A stretch of 64,000 nucleotides of DNA. It comes from JALZKA01 sp963753385 (GTDB lineage Bacteria > Actinomycetota > Thermoleophilia > Solirubrobacterales > 70-9). The position numbers and the translations under genes were made by a program. A model generated the notes under the pieces. That model was not told the DNA's origin, did no database searches, and saw nothing but the letters and a program-made list of their open reading frames with translations. Positions 1 to 9,071 of this stretch are shown here, piece after piece. The stretch spans positions 372,001 to 436,000 of the forward strand of contig CAVWCC010000007.1 of NCBI GenBank assembly GCA_963753385.1. Reading direction: 5' to 3'. The first letter of the stretch is position 1. Each line of letters opens with the position of its first letter.

Positions 1-711
1 CTTGTCCGGATACCAGCGATCGTCGTGGTCGCTGAGCGCGACGAGCTCCGCCTCCGCCGGAACCATCCACAGCACCCGCTCGAAGTTCCGGTAGAAGCCG
101 AGACGCCGCTCGGCGCGCGACAGCATGAACCGATCGTCGCCGGCGACGGCGTCGGCGACCGCCTCGTAGCTATCCGGCGCGGAGCAATCGTCGCTGATCA
201 GGCAGACCCAGTCCGTGTCGGTCTGCCCTCGAATCGACTCGAGCTGGGTATGGAAGAGCTCGAGGTTCGGGTTGTAGGTGGCCATGCAGATCGCGATCAA
301 TGGCTTCCTGCCGGCTGCTGACGGGCGCTGGTAGTCGATCGGAGTCGGCGGATCGACCACGGCGATCGTGCCGAGCGGGGCGGTCGCGGTGGTCCCGTCG
401 TCGAGGCGCGCCTCCGCGATCAGCGTCAGCTCACCCGGCTCGTTCGGAGGCTCGATCGGGATCGTCGCCCAGAACCCGCTCCGGTAACAGGCCCGATCGG
501 GCCGCGGCATCCGCTGCGCGGTCGGGCGATGGCGGGTCCCGTCGACGACGATCTCGAGTCCTCGACGCGGCGATCGGGGTGAAAGCAGCGTGCCGACGCA
601 GAAAACCGCGGTCCGCCGCCCGATCGGCACGCTCTCCGGCAGCCGGCGATCGAGGGCGACATCGAGTCCCGTGGCGGTGGCTCCGCTGCGGTCCCGCTCG
701 CCGACGATCAC
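1..711 (-). CDS. Family 2 glycosyltransferase, C-terminal part cut off by window edge
   Basis: Read on the minus strand, the frame is open from about 774 to the window edge. The last half carries the start of a GT-A fold: IAICMATYNP, then LESIRGQTDTDWVCLISDDC, then ALSDHDDRW, which is the DxD-like region of family 2 glycosyltransferases. Ahead of it lie about 140 residues of a beta-rich region (PIGRRTAVF, then GTLLSPRSP and YRSGFWATIPIE) that I take to be an N-terminal accessory domain. The start is uncertain: GTG at 711 is the first plausible codon and no good ribosome site is visible; ATG at 510 is an alternative that would lose half of the accessory domain. Acceptor and donor cannot be told. 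The gene diverges from the sulfotransferase-like genes that begin at 758. Unlike them, it shows no frameshift in the visible part. Confidence 0.75.
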   Translation of the reverse strand, partial: MIVGERDRSGATATGLDVALDRRLPESVPIGRRTAVFCVGTLLSPRSPRRGLEIVVDGTRHRPTAQRMPRPDRACYRSGFWATIPIEPPNEPGELTLIAEARLDDGTTATAPLGTIAVVDPPTPIDYQRPSAAGRKPLIAICMATYNPNLELFHTQLESIRGQTDTDWVCLISDDCSAPDSYEAVADAVAGDDRFMLSRAERRLGFYRNFERVLWMVPAEAELVALSDHDDRWYPDK

Positions 712-757
712 AGGAGGAACGCTACGGCATTCGGCCAGCCCGCTATTTTCTCGCCGG

Positions 758-1501
758 GTGAGCGCTGACGATCAGAAGTTCTTCTTCATCCACGTGATGA
801 AGACCGCCGGCTGGACGCTGCGAAAGCACATCATGGCCAACTTCGAGCGGGACGAGGTCTACCCCTGGGAGCAGTCTCGATGCGGACATGCTGAGGGCCA
901 ACATCGAGCTCGAGTACCTCACCGGCCTCCCCGCGTCGCGGCGCGCCCGGATTCGCGTCTTCTGCGGGCACTTTCCCTTCGTCGCGGTCGAGCTGCTGGG
1001 CGAGGAGGTGACGACGATCACGATCCTGCGGGACCCGGTCGAGCGGACGCTCTCGTTCCTCAGGCAGAGGAAGAGCGATCCACGATCAGCGACGGAGCGC
1101 TTTCGCTGGAGGAGATCTACGAGGACCCGTTCCTGTTCCCCGCCTTGATCCGGGACCACCAGGCCAAGCTCTTCGCCCTCACCGTCGACGACCGACCGGA
1201 GTCGTACATGCGAGTCGCTCGACGTCGATGCGAACAGGCTCGAGATCGCGAAGCGGAACCTCGAGAGCGTCGACGTGGTCGGGACCCAGGATCGGTTCGA
1301 GGAGCTCCTATCCGAGCTTGAGCAGGCGCTTCGGCTGGCGCCGCGGCGCCGATTGAGGAATCGGAACGTCAGCCCGAAAACACCCGGGGACGCTCCGGCC
1401 TCGTTCCGGCGCCGGATCGCGGAGGAGAACCAGGCCGACATGGAGTTCTACGAGCACGCGGTCAGGCTTTGCGAGCGGCGCGCGCGACAATGGTGCGATG
1501 A
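758..1501 (+). pseudogene. Sulfotransferase-like gene, tandem copy A1, broken by frameshifts
   Basis: Starting at GTG 758 the product reads VSADDQKFFFIHVMKTAGWT. That matches the PAPS-binding loop of family 2 sulfotransferases, where KTAGTT is usual. A later RDPVERTLSF matches the 3'-phosphate-binding motif. The frame must change near 880, near 1080 and near 1230 to follow the sequence of the neighbouring copy A2. The end, NQADMEFYEHAVRLCERR, is in a third frame with a stop at 1499-1501 that overlaps an ATG at 1498. Either the gene is decayed or the consensus has single-base errors. The role would be transfer of sulfate from PAPS to a glycan or metabolite; this is inferred from the motifs only. 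Confidence 0.65.
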
Positions 1502-2261
1502 GTGACGGACCCTCGCCGGGTGAGCGCTGACGATCAGAAGTTCTTCTTCATCCACGTGATGAAGACCGCCGGCTGGACGCTGCGGAAGCACATGATGGAG
1601 AACTTCGAGGAGGACGAGTTCTTCCCGAACGAGCGTCTCGATGCCGACATGCTGAAGGCCAACATCGAGCTCGATTACCTCACTGCCCTCCCTGCCTCGA
1701 GGCGCGCTCGGATCCGCGCCTACTCAGGACACTTCCCCTTCGTCGCGGTCGAGCTGCTGGGCGAGAAGGTGACGACGATCACGATCCTGCGGGACCCGGT
1801 CGAGCGTACGCTCTCGTTCCTCAGGGCAAGGAAGGCCATCCACCATCGCGACGAAGCGGTTTCATTGGAGGAGATCTACGAGGACCCGTTTCTGTTCCCC
1901 GCCTTGATCCGGGACCACCAGGCCAAGCTCTTCGCCCTGACGGTCGATGACGAGCTGGGCTCGTACATGCGAGTCGCTCGAGATCGATTCGGACAGGCTC
2001 GAGCATCGCGAAACGGAATCTTGAGAGCGTGGACGTGGTCGGGACCCAGGATCGATTCGAAGAGCTCCTATCGGAGCTCGAACGCCGCTTCGGGTGGGAG
2101 CGCAGCCCCGTTGAGAGGATCGGAACGTCAGCCAGAAGACGCCCGGGGACGCTCCGGCTTCGTTCCGGCGCCGGATCGCCGACGACAACCAGGCCGACAT
2201 CGAGTTCTACGAGCACGCGGTCAGGCTTTGCGAGCGCCGGCGCGCGACAATGGTGCGATGA
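1502..2261 (+). pseudogene. Sulfotransferase-like gene, tandem copy A2, with frameshifts
   Basis: This is a near repeat of A1, with long identical stretches of DNA in the first 60 codons. GTG at 1502 or 1520 opens a frame that reads the KTAGWT loop, GHFPFVAVELLG and RDPVERTLSFLRAR intact to about 1990. The sequence then continues as VVGTQDRFEELLSELE in a second frame and as ADDNQADIEFYEHAVRLCER in a third. The third frame stops at 2259-2261 and overlaps the ATG of the next gene (ATGA). The ATG at 1498 opens only ten codons in its own frame, so the original start may also be shifted. At least two frameshifts are needed. Family assignment rests on the two PAPS motifs; the substrate is unknown. 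Confidence 0.65.
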
Positions 2262-4084
2262 GCGACTGGCCCAACCCCGCCGACAGCGAAGCGGAAGGAT
2301 CCGCCTCGGCGGACAGCGAGAAGCCTGGCAAGTGGTACCCGACCGAGGAGCAGATCAAGGCCATGCACCTCAGGCGGGGGTCCGACCGTCCGATTCGCGC
2401 CGCTCGGCCGCGGCCCGGGGACGAGCCGATGCGCCGCGCCTACCTCGACCTGCTGAAGCTGTGCCTCTGCGACCTCGCCGGGGCGCGCACGCTCTCGGTC
2501 AGCCGGACCGGCAACACGCGCCGGCGCGACAGCCAGGTCAAGAGCAGTGAGCTCCAGGAGGAGGAGCTTGCGCTCCGGGTGCGGGGCGCCGACTGGCCGT
2601 TCAGCGGCCTGACGATGGTCGGCCTAAAGCGGCTCGACGATCTCCAGGCGTGCGTCGAGTCGGTCGTCGCCGACGGGGTCGACGGCGACGTGATCGAGGC
2701 CGGCGCCTGGCGGGGTGGCGCCTCGATCCTCGCCCGCGCGACCCTCGACTCGCTCGGCGCCGACGACCGGCTTGTCTGGGTCGCCGACTCGTTCCAGGGC
2801 CTGCCCGCCCCCGACCCGGGCGGGTTTCCCGAGGACGACGATCTGGACCTGAGCCAGGTCGAGTTCCTTTCCGTGCCGGCCGAGGAGGTGCGGCGCCATT
2901 TCGCTCGCTTCGGCTGCGAGGAGGGCGTTGAGCTGGTCGAGGGGTTCTTCGACCAGACCCTGCCCACCCTCCGCGGACACCGCTGGTCCGTCGTCCGGCT
3001 CGACGGCGACACCTACGAGGCGACCTGGGTCGGCCTGGAGTCCCTCTACCCCGGCCTCTCCGCCGGCGGCTATCTGATCATCGACGACTACATCCTGATC
3101 CCCGAGTGTCGACGGGCCGTCAACGATTTTCGCCGTCAGCACGGGATCACCGAGCCGCTCGAGGAGATCGACTGGAACGGGGTGCGCTGGCGCCGGGAAG
3201 ACGAGCCGGAGCCGAACACCGGACCCCCCGAAGACACGTCCCGCCCGCTCTCGACGCCGAGCTCGGCACGGGCCGGCGCGGCCGCGGCGCGGCCGCACAT
3301 CCCCACGGAGCGGGAGCTCGAGCTGGAGCAGGAGCTGGAGGCGTTGCGCGGGCGGGTCGAGCGTCCGGACAACACCGTGACGGCGACAGGCGAAGGCTCA
3401 GCGGTCGAGCTGCCGCTTCCCTCCGAGGAGTACATGCGGCTCGTGAGCGGGGGCAGATCCGACGATCTCGAGGCGCACTTCGAATGGGTGGGCGGGGTGC
3501 TCGCGGCGATGCTCAAGAACGCCGAGATGCTCGAACCGGGGTCACGGCTGCTCGACATCGGATGCGGCTGCGGCCGGGTCGCCCGTCATCTCCTCGACGC
3601 ACCGCTCGCGGAATACTGCGGCTTCGACCGCCACCCGGGGATGATCGAATGGGCACAGGCCCACATCGGAGCCCGGGACGACCGCTTCCGGTTCCAGCAC
3701 GTCGACGTCGTGTCCGTTTACAAGGAGGTGGACGGCGAGGCCGGAGTCGTCTCGGCCGCCGAGTTCGTCTTTCCATATGACGACGGGACGTTCACCGGTG
3801 CGCTGGCCGCCTCGGTGTTCACCCACATGGATCTCGCGGGGACGGCTCGCTACCTCCGCGAGACGGCCAGGGTCCTGGTCCCCGGTGGGCGTGTCTGGGC
3901 CTCGTTTTTCCTGGGCGAGACGACGGGCGCGATCGAGGGAAGCGACTGGAACATCCTCACCCGAGAGGATGACGCGCGGGCTGCGATCGAACAGGCTGGG
4001 CTGGAGGTGCTCCGGTTCAAACCTCCCAAGCCACCGAGCCGCCACAGCTGGTTCCTGCTCGAAAAGCCCGCCGGCCGGTCGTGA
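2258..4084 (+). CDS. Fusion of TylF-type O-methyltransferase and class I SAM methyltransferase
   Basis: The 608-residue product has two methyltransferase domains. Residues about 100-300 resemble the TylF/macrocin O-methyltransferase family: GDVIEAGAWRGGAS near residue 145, a long middle with DSFQGLPAPDP, and VRLDGDTYEATWVGLESLYP followed by GGYLIIDDY. A proline- and alanine-rich linker and a short charged helix (ERELELEQELEALRGRV) separate it from a second domain. That domain has the SAM motif LLDIGCGCGRVARHLL near residue 431, FTHMDLAG, and a C-terminal WFLLEKP. The ATG overlaps the stop of the preceding sulfotransferase copy, and the stop overlaps the GTG of the next gene (GTGA), so translation is coupled. 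The gene is one intact frame between broken neighbours. O-methylation of sugars is a reasonable guess; the substrates are unknown. Confidence 0.85.
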   Translation: MSDWPNPADSEAEGSASADSEKPGKWYPTEEQIKAMHLRRGSDRPIRAARPRPGDEPMRRAYLDLLKLCLCDLAGARTLSVSRTGNTRRRDSQVKSSELQEEELALRVRGADWPFSGLTMVGLKRLDDLQACVESVVADGVDGDVIEAGAWRGGASILARATLDSLGADDRLVWVADSFQGLPAPDPGGFPEDDDLDLSQVEFLSVPAEEVRRHFARFGCEEGVELVEGFFDQTLPTLRGHRWSVVRLDGDTYEATWVGLESLYPGLSAGGYLIIDDYILIPECRRAVNDFRRQHGITEPLEEIDWNGVRWRREDEPEPNTGPPEDTSRPLSTPSSARAGAAAARPHIPTERELELEQELEALRGRVERPDNTVTATGEGSAVELPLPSEEYMRLVSGGRSDDLEAHFEWVGGVLAAMLKNAEMLEPGSRLLDIGCGCGRVARHLLDAPLAEYCGFDRHPGMIEWAQAHIGARDDRFRFQHVDVVSVYKEVDGEAGVVSAAEFVFPYDDGTFTGALAASVFTHMDLAGTARYLRETARVLVPGGRVWASFFLGETTGAIEGSDWNILTREDDARAAIEQAGLEVLRFKPPKPPSRHSWFLLEKPAGRS

Positions 4085-4859
4085 CGCCGCCTGCGCCGCT
4101 CGCCGTCCCCCCGGAGCTTCAGCGTGGCGCTCATCGCAGCCGGGAGGAGTGGTTCGAATCGGCTCTGCTCGCGGTCGATCTCATGGCCCGTACGCTCGGC
4201 CGTAGCGATCTGGCGGGGGTCGAGGTGCTCGACGTCGGCTGCGGGACGAAGATCGTCAAGGCCCTGCTGGATCACGAGTTGCCGATCGGCCGTTACGCCG
4301 GGGTCGACGTCTCCCCCGAGGTGATCGAATGGCTCCGGGCCAACGTCTCCGACCCGAGGTTCGAGTTCCACGAGTCGACGCGCACAACGCGATGTACAAC
4401 CCGACCGGCAAGGACCTGGCAACCTTCGAATTGCTCCCGGTGGGGGCCAGCCGCTTCGACCTCATCTGCCTCTTCTCGGTCTTCACCCACCTGGCGCCGC
4501 ACGACTTCGAGGCGATGCTGCGGCTGCTGCGTCGCCACGTCCGGCCGGACGGGGTGTTGCTCTTCTCCCTGTTCCTCGACGACCCCGACGCATGGGCCGA
4601 GGAGATTCGCAAGCGCCTGGAGAGCGACGATCCCGAAGTCAGACGGCAAACGGCCGCCGCGGTCGAACGAGCGGGTCGCGAGCCCGCGGCTTCACGGCAT
4701 CCGCCCTTCGTCGACGTCAGGCCGGAGAAACCCCTCGAGATCGCTCGCTATCGCAAGGACTACGCCTTGGAGCTCGTCGCCGCCAACGGTTGGGAGGTAA
4801 CCGAGCTTCATCCACCGGAACGGTTCATCCAGCACTACATGGTCTGCCGGCCGGCCTGA
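4081..4859 (+). pseudogene. Class I SAM methyltransferase with one frameshift
   Basis: GTG at 4081 overlaps the stop of the fused methyltransferase. The first 100 residues hold the SAM motif VLDVGCGTKIVKALLDHELP and YAGVDVSPEVIEWLRANV. Near 4375-4385 the reading must change frame. It then continues VDAHNAMYNPTGKDLATFEL, LICLFSVFTHL, VRPDGVLLFSLFLDD and RFIQHYMVCRPA, stopping at 4857-4859. The two halves join into one Methyltransf_11/25-like protein of about 258 residues. A one- or two-base indel in the run CACGAGTCGACG explains the break. It probably modifies the same product as its neighbours. Confidence 0.7.
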
Positions 4860-4870
4860 GCAGGCTTACG

Positions 4871-5642
4871 ATGCCGGGCATGCTGGAGTGGACGGAGGAG
4901 CGACGCTTCGTTCTCGGAGGACGACCTTTCAGTGCATGCCGGACGGGTTCGACGAGCACGGCGAGCTGCGGGAGGGCGAGTTCTTCATCTTCAAGCCGCG
5001 GACCCTCGTGGAGCACTACGCCCGCCTGATAGACGAGCTGGAGCCGCAGCACATTCTCGAGCTCGGCATCTTCCAGGGCGGCAGCACCTTGTTCTTCGCC
5101 GAGCTCGCTCGGCCGCGACGGGTCGTCGCGATCGATCTCGAGTCGTTCGACGAAGGTCCGCGAGCGTCTGGAGAACCACGCGGCCGACCGGGGCTTGGCC
5201 GGTGTGGTCCGGACATTCGGCGAGGTGGATCAGGCCGATCGCGGCCGGCTGGCCGAGATCGTCGAGGAGGCGTTCGAGGGCGGCCGCTGGACCTCGTGGT
5301 CGACGACTGCTCGCACATGTACGAGCCGACGCGAGCGTCGTTAAACGAGCTCTTCCCCCGCCTTCGCCCTGGCGGGGCCTACGTGATCGAGGACTGGCCG
5401 TGGGCGCACACTGGGCATCCGAGCACCCGAGGGCTGTCTACCCGGCGAGGTGCCGCTGACCCGGTTGCTGTTCGAGATCGTGCTCGCCCTCCCCGGCGGT
5501 CCCAGGCTTGATCACGGAAATCTCCGTCGGGCCCGGGAGCCGCTCGTGATCAGGCGGGGCGACGCGACGGGTCGATCCCGCCACCTTCGATATCTCCGCC
5601 AGCTCGAATCCGATGGGAAAGGCGCTCTTAGCTCCGGCTTGA
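4871..5642 (+). pseudogene. SAM-dependent methyltransferase / cephalosporin hydroxylase-like gene with several frameshifts
   Basis: ATG at 4871 or 4880 opens MLEWTEERRFVLGG. After a frame change near 4925 it reads GFDEHGELREGEFFIFKPRT and ILELGIFQGGSTLFFAELA, a SAM-binding motif. Further changes near 5150, 5410-5440 and 5555 are needed to reach LDLVVDDCSHMYEPTRASLN, LRPGGAYVIEDWPW and the end DPATFDISASSNPMGKALLA with stop 5640-5642. The order of motifs fits the class I methyltransferases often annotated as CmcI-like. At least four indels in 770 bases make it a pseudogene as written. It converges on the minus-strand sulfotransferase copy B2 with a small overlap. Confidence 0.6.
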
Positions 5643-6449
5643 GATCGCGCGGACTCGGGTCGCTCGTGCGGGCGCCCGGCATCGCGCAGCAGCCCTTGCG
5701 CGAACTCGTACAGCTCGAGGTCGAACGCGTTGTCCTCGGCGATCCGGGCGCGGAAGCTCGTCCGAGACCTCGACCGGCGCGGTGGTGTTCACCCTCTCCG
5801 GCTCGCCGAGATCCCAGCCGAAACGAGCGGTCAGCTCGTCGCAGAAGTCCTCGAAGTGCTCCTGGAGGCCGAAGGCGTCGATCCCGGCGAGCCGCTCCTT
5901 GGCGCGCTCGAGGTGCGTGCGATTGAACTCGACGAGTGGAGCTGTCCCCGTGCCGCCAACTCCGCGGGCGTTAGCGAGAGGGCCCTAGCCATCGCAGCAT
6001 GCTCCGCCGGCGTCAGCGCGAGCACCTTCACCATGTGGTTGTGCGCGAGCTCACCGAGCCGGCCCCCGGCGTCGTAGATCTCCTCGAGGGGCCTGCCCCG
6101 AACGGCCGGCTTGACCTCGCGATCGTGACGCAACGATGAGAGCATGCGCTCGACCGGGTCGCGGAGCAGCGTCAGGGTCGTGTACCGCCCGTCGATCAGA
6201 TCGGTCGTGAATAGGGGGAAGTGACCGATCACGACCTTGATCTCATCGCCCCGCGCCGCCAGCCGTTCACGCAGGTGATCGACCGAGAGCACGAGCATCA
6301 CCGGGTCATTGCCGTCCACCCCCTGGGTCGGGTAGACCGCGGCCTCGCCGAAGTGGTGGATCAGCCGCTGGCGAAGGGCGGACCCCGCCGTCTTCCGGAT
6401 ATGGACGAAGAAGAAGCGGTGCGGCTGGTCCGAGTCGCGCATCGGTCAT
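5628..6449 (-). pseudogene. Sulfotransferase-like gene, tandem copy B2, with frameshifts
   Basis: The first part reads PHRFFFVHIRKTAGSALRQR, the PAPS loop, then GHFPLFTTDLIDGRYTTLTL and LLRDPVERMLSSLRH. By alignment with copy B1 the start should be ATG at 6449, but one extra base shifts it; as written the open frame begins at ATG 6442. Frame changes near 5955 and 5755 are needed to read EFNRTHLERAKERLAGIDAF and ARIAEDNAFDLELYEFAQGL. The end is unclear. A TAA at 5628-5630 in a further frame would give an end that converges on the methyltransferase stop at 5642. It is a divergent relative of A1/A2 with the same domain plan. Confidence 0.6.
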
Positions 6450-7281
6450 CGGCCAACTCCACTGCGGCCTTGCCCTCCGGCAGGCGCCCGGCGTCGCGCA
6501 GCAGCCCCTGCGCGAACTCATACAGCTCGAGGTCGAACGCGTTGTCCTCGGCGATGCGGGCGCGGAAGCCATCCGAGACCTCGACCGGCTCGGTGGTGTT
6601 GACCCTCACCGGCTCGCCGAGGTCCCAGCCGAAACGAGCGGTCAGCTCGTCGCAGAAGTCCTCGAAGTGCTCCTGGAGGCCGAAGGCGTCGATCCCCGCG
6701 AGCCGCTCCTTGGCGCGTTCGAGGTGCGCGCGGGTGAACTCGGGACGTGGAGCGTCTGGGTCGGCCAGCTCGAAGGCCCGCGCGACCTCCCGGATCGACA
6801 GCACGCTCATCACCCAGGCGCCCGGGTGCTCTACCTCCGCGGGGGTCAGCGCAAGCGCCTTAGCCATGCGGTTGTGCGTGAGCTCGGCGAACTCGCCCGC
6901 GGCGTCGTAGATCTGCTCCAACGACATCTTCCGTCCAACGGGGTTTCTCTCCTGCTCGTTCCGCAGGGACGAGAGCACGCGCTCGACCGGGTCGCGGAGC
7001 AGCGTCAGCGTCGTGAACCGTCCGTCGATCATCTCGGTCGTGCAGAGGGGGAAGTGACCGGTGATGACCTTGATCTGATCGCCCCGCGCCGCAAGCCGTT
7101 CGCGCAGGAGATCGACCGAGAGCATCAGCTTCACCGGGTCGGTGCCGTCCACCCCCTGCGTCGGGTAGACCGCGGCCTCGCCGAAGTGGTTGATCAGGCG
7201 CCGGCGAAGGGCGGTGCCCGCCGTCTTGCGGATGTGGACGAAGAAGAACCGGTGCGGCTGGTCGGGGTCGCGCACGGTCAT
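6361..7281 (-). CDS. Sulfotransferase-like protein, tandem copy B1
   Basis: This is the best preserved of the four sulfotransferase-like copies. ATG at 7281 gives MTVRDPDQPHRFFFVHIRKT, with KTAGTA as the PAPS loop, GHFPLCTTEMIDGRFTTLTL, LLRDPVERVLSSLRNEQ for the 3'-phosphate motif, and a helical C-terminal half ending LLRDAGRLPEG. The frame runs on to 6361, over the start of copy B2. The junctions of A1/A2 and A2/methyltransferase are ATGA overlaps. The natural stop here was therefore probably the TGA at 6446-6448 inside ATGACC, lost by a late one-base shift. It lies downstream of the groEL terminator, so it should have its own promoter, which I could not identify. Confidence 0.75.
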   Translation of the reverse strand: MTVRDPDQPHRFFFVHIRKTAGTALRRRLINHFGEAAVYPTQGVDGTDPVKLMLSVDLLRERLAARGDQIKVITGHFPLCTTEMIDGRFTTLTLLRDPVERVLSSLRNEQERNPVGRKMSLEQIYDAAGEFAELTHNRMAKALALTPAEVEHPGAWVMSVLSIREVARAFELADPDAPRPEFTRAHLERAKERLAGIDAFGLQEHFEDFCDELTARFGWDLGEPVRVNTTEPVEVSDGFRARIAEDNAFDLELYEFAQGLLRDAGRLPEGKAAVELADDRCATRTSRTASSSSISGRRRGPPFASG

Positions 7282-7323
7282 CGGAAGCAACCGTATATCT
7301 CCAAAAACCCGGGAGCGAACAGA

Positions 7324-7354
7324 AGGGCCCGGGCGCGTCCGGCGCCCGGGCCCT
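7324..7354 (-). terminator. Hairpin terminator after groEL
   Basis: Perfect 13-bp inverted repeat (AGGGCCCGGGCGC, five-base loop, GCGCCCGGGCCCT) 60 bases past the groEL stop. A smaller hairpin GCCTCC/GGAGGC lies at 7362-7377. There is no clear T-tract, as is common in high-GC genomes. Confidence 0.7.
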
Positions 7355-7414
7355 CGAAGTCGCCTCCTTGCGGAGGCACTCGCCTGTTGCGGCGAGCGTA
7401 GCCCTTTTCGGGAG

Positions 7415-9043
7415 CTACATCATCCCGCCCATGTCAGGCATGCCGCCGCCCATGGCCGCGCCTTCCTTCTCGGGCATCTCGGCGACGATCGCCTCGGTGG
7501 TGAGGATGTTCTTCGCGATCGACGCGGCGTTCTGAAGCGCCGAGCGCGTGACCATCGTCGGGTCGATGACGCCGTCCTTGACGAGGTCGCCGTACTCGCC
7601 GGTCTGGGCGTTCAGGCCCTCGCCGGGCTTGAGGCCGCGGATCTTCTCGACCACGACCGAGCCCTCGAGGCCGGAGTTCTCCGCGATCTGGCGGATCGGC
7701 TCCTCGAGCACGCGGCGGATGATCTCGGCGCCGGTGGCCTCGTCGGCCTCCAGGTCCGAGCCGTCGACGGCGCCCTGGGCGTTCAGCAGCGCAACGCCGC
7801 CGCCCGGGACGACACCCTCCTCGAGCGCCGCGCGGGTCGCCTGCAGGGCGTCCTCGACGCGGTGCTTCTTCTCCTTCATCTCGGTCTCGGTGGCAGCGCC
7901 GACCTTGACCACTGCGACACCGCCCGCGAGCTTCGCCAGGCGCTCCTGGAGCTTCTCCCGGTCGAAGTCGGAGTCGGTGTTGTCGATCTCGGAGCGGATC
8001 TGGTTGATCCGGCCCTCGATGTCCTTCTTCTCACCGGCGCCGTCGATGATCGTCGTCGTGTCCTTGGAGACGACGACCCGGCGGGCGTGGCCCAGCTGCG
8101 AGACCTGAGTGTTCTCGAGCTTGAGGCCCATCTCCTCGGTGATCACCTCGCCGCCGCTGAGGATCGCGATGTCCTCGAGCATGCGCTTGCGGCGATCGCC
8201 GAAGCCGGGTGCCTTGACCGCGACGCCGGTGAACGTGCCGCGGAGCTTGTTGACGACGAGCGTCGCGAGGCTCTCGCCCTCGACGTCCTCGGCAACGATC
8301 ACGAGCGGCTTGCCCGACTGCATGACCTGCTCCAGCACGGGGAGCATGTCCCGCACGGAACCGATCTTCTGGTTGGCGATCAGGATGTAGGGGTCCTCGA
8401 GGACCGCTTCCATCCGCTCCTGGTCGGTGACCATGTAGGGCGAGATGTAGCCCTTGTCGAACTGCATGCCCTCGGTGAACTCGAGCTCCATGCCGAACGT
8501 CTGGCCCTCTTCGACGTTGACGACGCCGTCCTTGCCGACCTTCTCGATCGCGTCGGCGATCACGTTGCCGATCTCCTCGTCGGCCGCCGAGATCTCGGCG
8601 ACGCGGGCGATCTGCTCCTTGCCGGCGATCTCCTTCGACTGCTTGTCGCGCAGGTGCTCGACGACCTGGTCGACGGCCTTCTCGATGCCGCGACGCAGCG
8701 CCAGCGGGTTGGCCCCGGCGGCGACGTTCTTGATGCCCGAGCGGACGATCGACTGCGCCAGCAGCGTCGCGGTCGTCGTGCCGTCGCCGGCGACGTCGTT
8801 GGTCGCCGTGGCGACCTCGCGGACGAGCTGCGCGCCCTGGTTCTCGAACACGTCCTCGATGTCGATCTCACGCGCGATCGTGACGCCGTCGTTGGTGATC
8901 GTCGGGGCGCCGAACTTCTTGTCGAGCACCACGTAGCGACCCTTCGGGCCAAGGGTGACCTTGACCGCGTTCGCGACCGCATCGACCCCGGCCTGCAGGG
9001 CCTGGCGCGCGTCCGCGTCGTACTTCAGCTCCTTGTGAGCCAT
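7415..9043 (-). CDS. groL: 60-kDa chaperonin GroEL
   Basis: This 542-residue product covers the full family length. Signature parts are LGPKGRYVVLDKKFGAPTIT near the N terminus, DVAGDGTTTATLLAQSIV (ATP-binding, with the catalytic aspartate region), TFTGVAVKAPGFGDRRKRML in the apical domain, and ALEEGVVPGGGVALL. The C terminus is a GGM-type tail (GGGMPDMGGMM). It forms the folding chamber with GroES in the cytoplasm. ATG 9043 is preceded by AAGGAAGG. It lies 28 bases after groES in one operon under the CIRCE-controlled promoter upstream of groES, and a 13-bp hairpin follows. A GGM tail, rather than a His-rich one, is the usual form of the housekeeping chaperonin in actinobacteria. Confidence 0.98.
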   Translation of the reverse strand: MAHKELKYDADARQALQAGVDAVANAVKVTLGPKGRYVVLDKKFGAPTITNDGVTIAREIDIEDVFENQGAQLVREVATATNDVAGDGTTTATLLAQSIVRSGIKNVAAGANPLALRRGIEKAVDQVVEHLRDKQSKEIAGKEQIARVAEISAADEEIGNVIADAIEKVGKDGVVNVEEGQTFGMELEFTEGMQFDKGYISPYMVTDQERMEAVLEDPYILIANQKIGSVRDMLPVLEQVMQSGKPLVIVAEDVEGESLATLVVNKLRGTFTGVAVKAPGFGDRRKRMLEDIAILSGGEVITEEMGLKLENTQVSQLGHARRVVVSKDTTTIIDGAGEKKDIEGRINQIRSEIDNTDSDFDREKLQERLAKLAGGVAVVKVGAATETEMKEKKHRVEDALQATRAALEEGVVPGGGVALLNAQGAVDGSDLEADEATGAEIIRRVLEEPIRQIAENSGLEGSVVVEKIRGLKPGEGLNAQTGEYGDLVKDGVIDPTMVTRSALQNAASIAKNILTTEAIVAEMPEKEGAAMGGGMPDMGGMM

Positions 9044-9071
9044 AGCTTTCTTCCTTCCTTTCGAAGAGTTC

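Larger units (their letters stand above)
758..2261. repeat. Tandem duplication, about 760-bp unit
   Basis: The two sulfotransferase-like copies start at equivalent points 762 bases apart (758 and 1520). Both end in the same run around CGACAATGGTGCGATGAG (near 1485 and 2247). Similarity is high throughout at DNA level, so the duplication looks recent. Confidence 0.8.
5628..7281. repeat. Tandem duplication of sulfotransferase-like genes B1/B2, unit about 830 bp
   Basis: The two minus-strand copies begin with the same words (ATGACCG then GCGCGAC at 7281 and 6449) and stay alignable to the end of the conserved helices near 5660 and 6480. Protein similarity is high but lower than between A1 and A2, so this duplication looks older. 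Confidence 0.7.

Noticed and set aside
758..2261. Phase variation by homopolymer slippage in the A1/A2 genes
   Set aside because: The frame changes do not sit at long homopolymer or short tandem-repeat tracts; error or decay is more likely.
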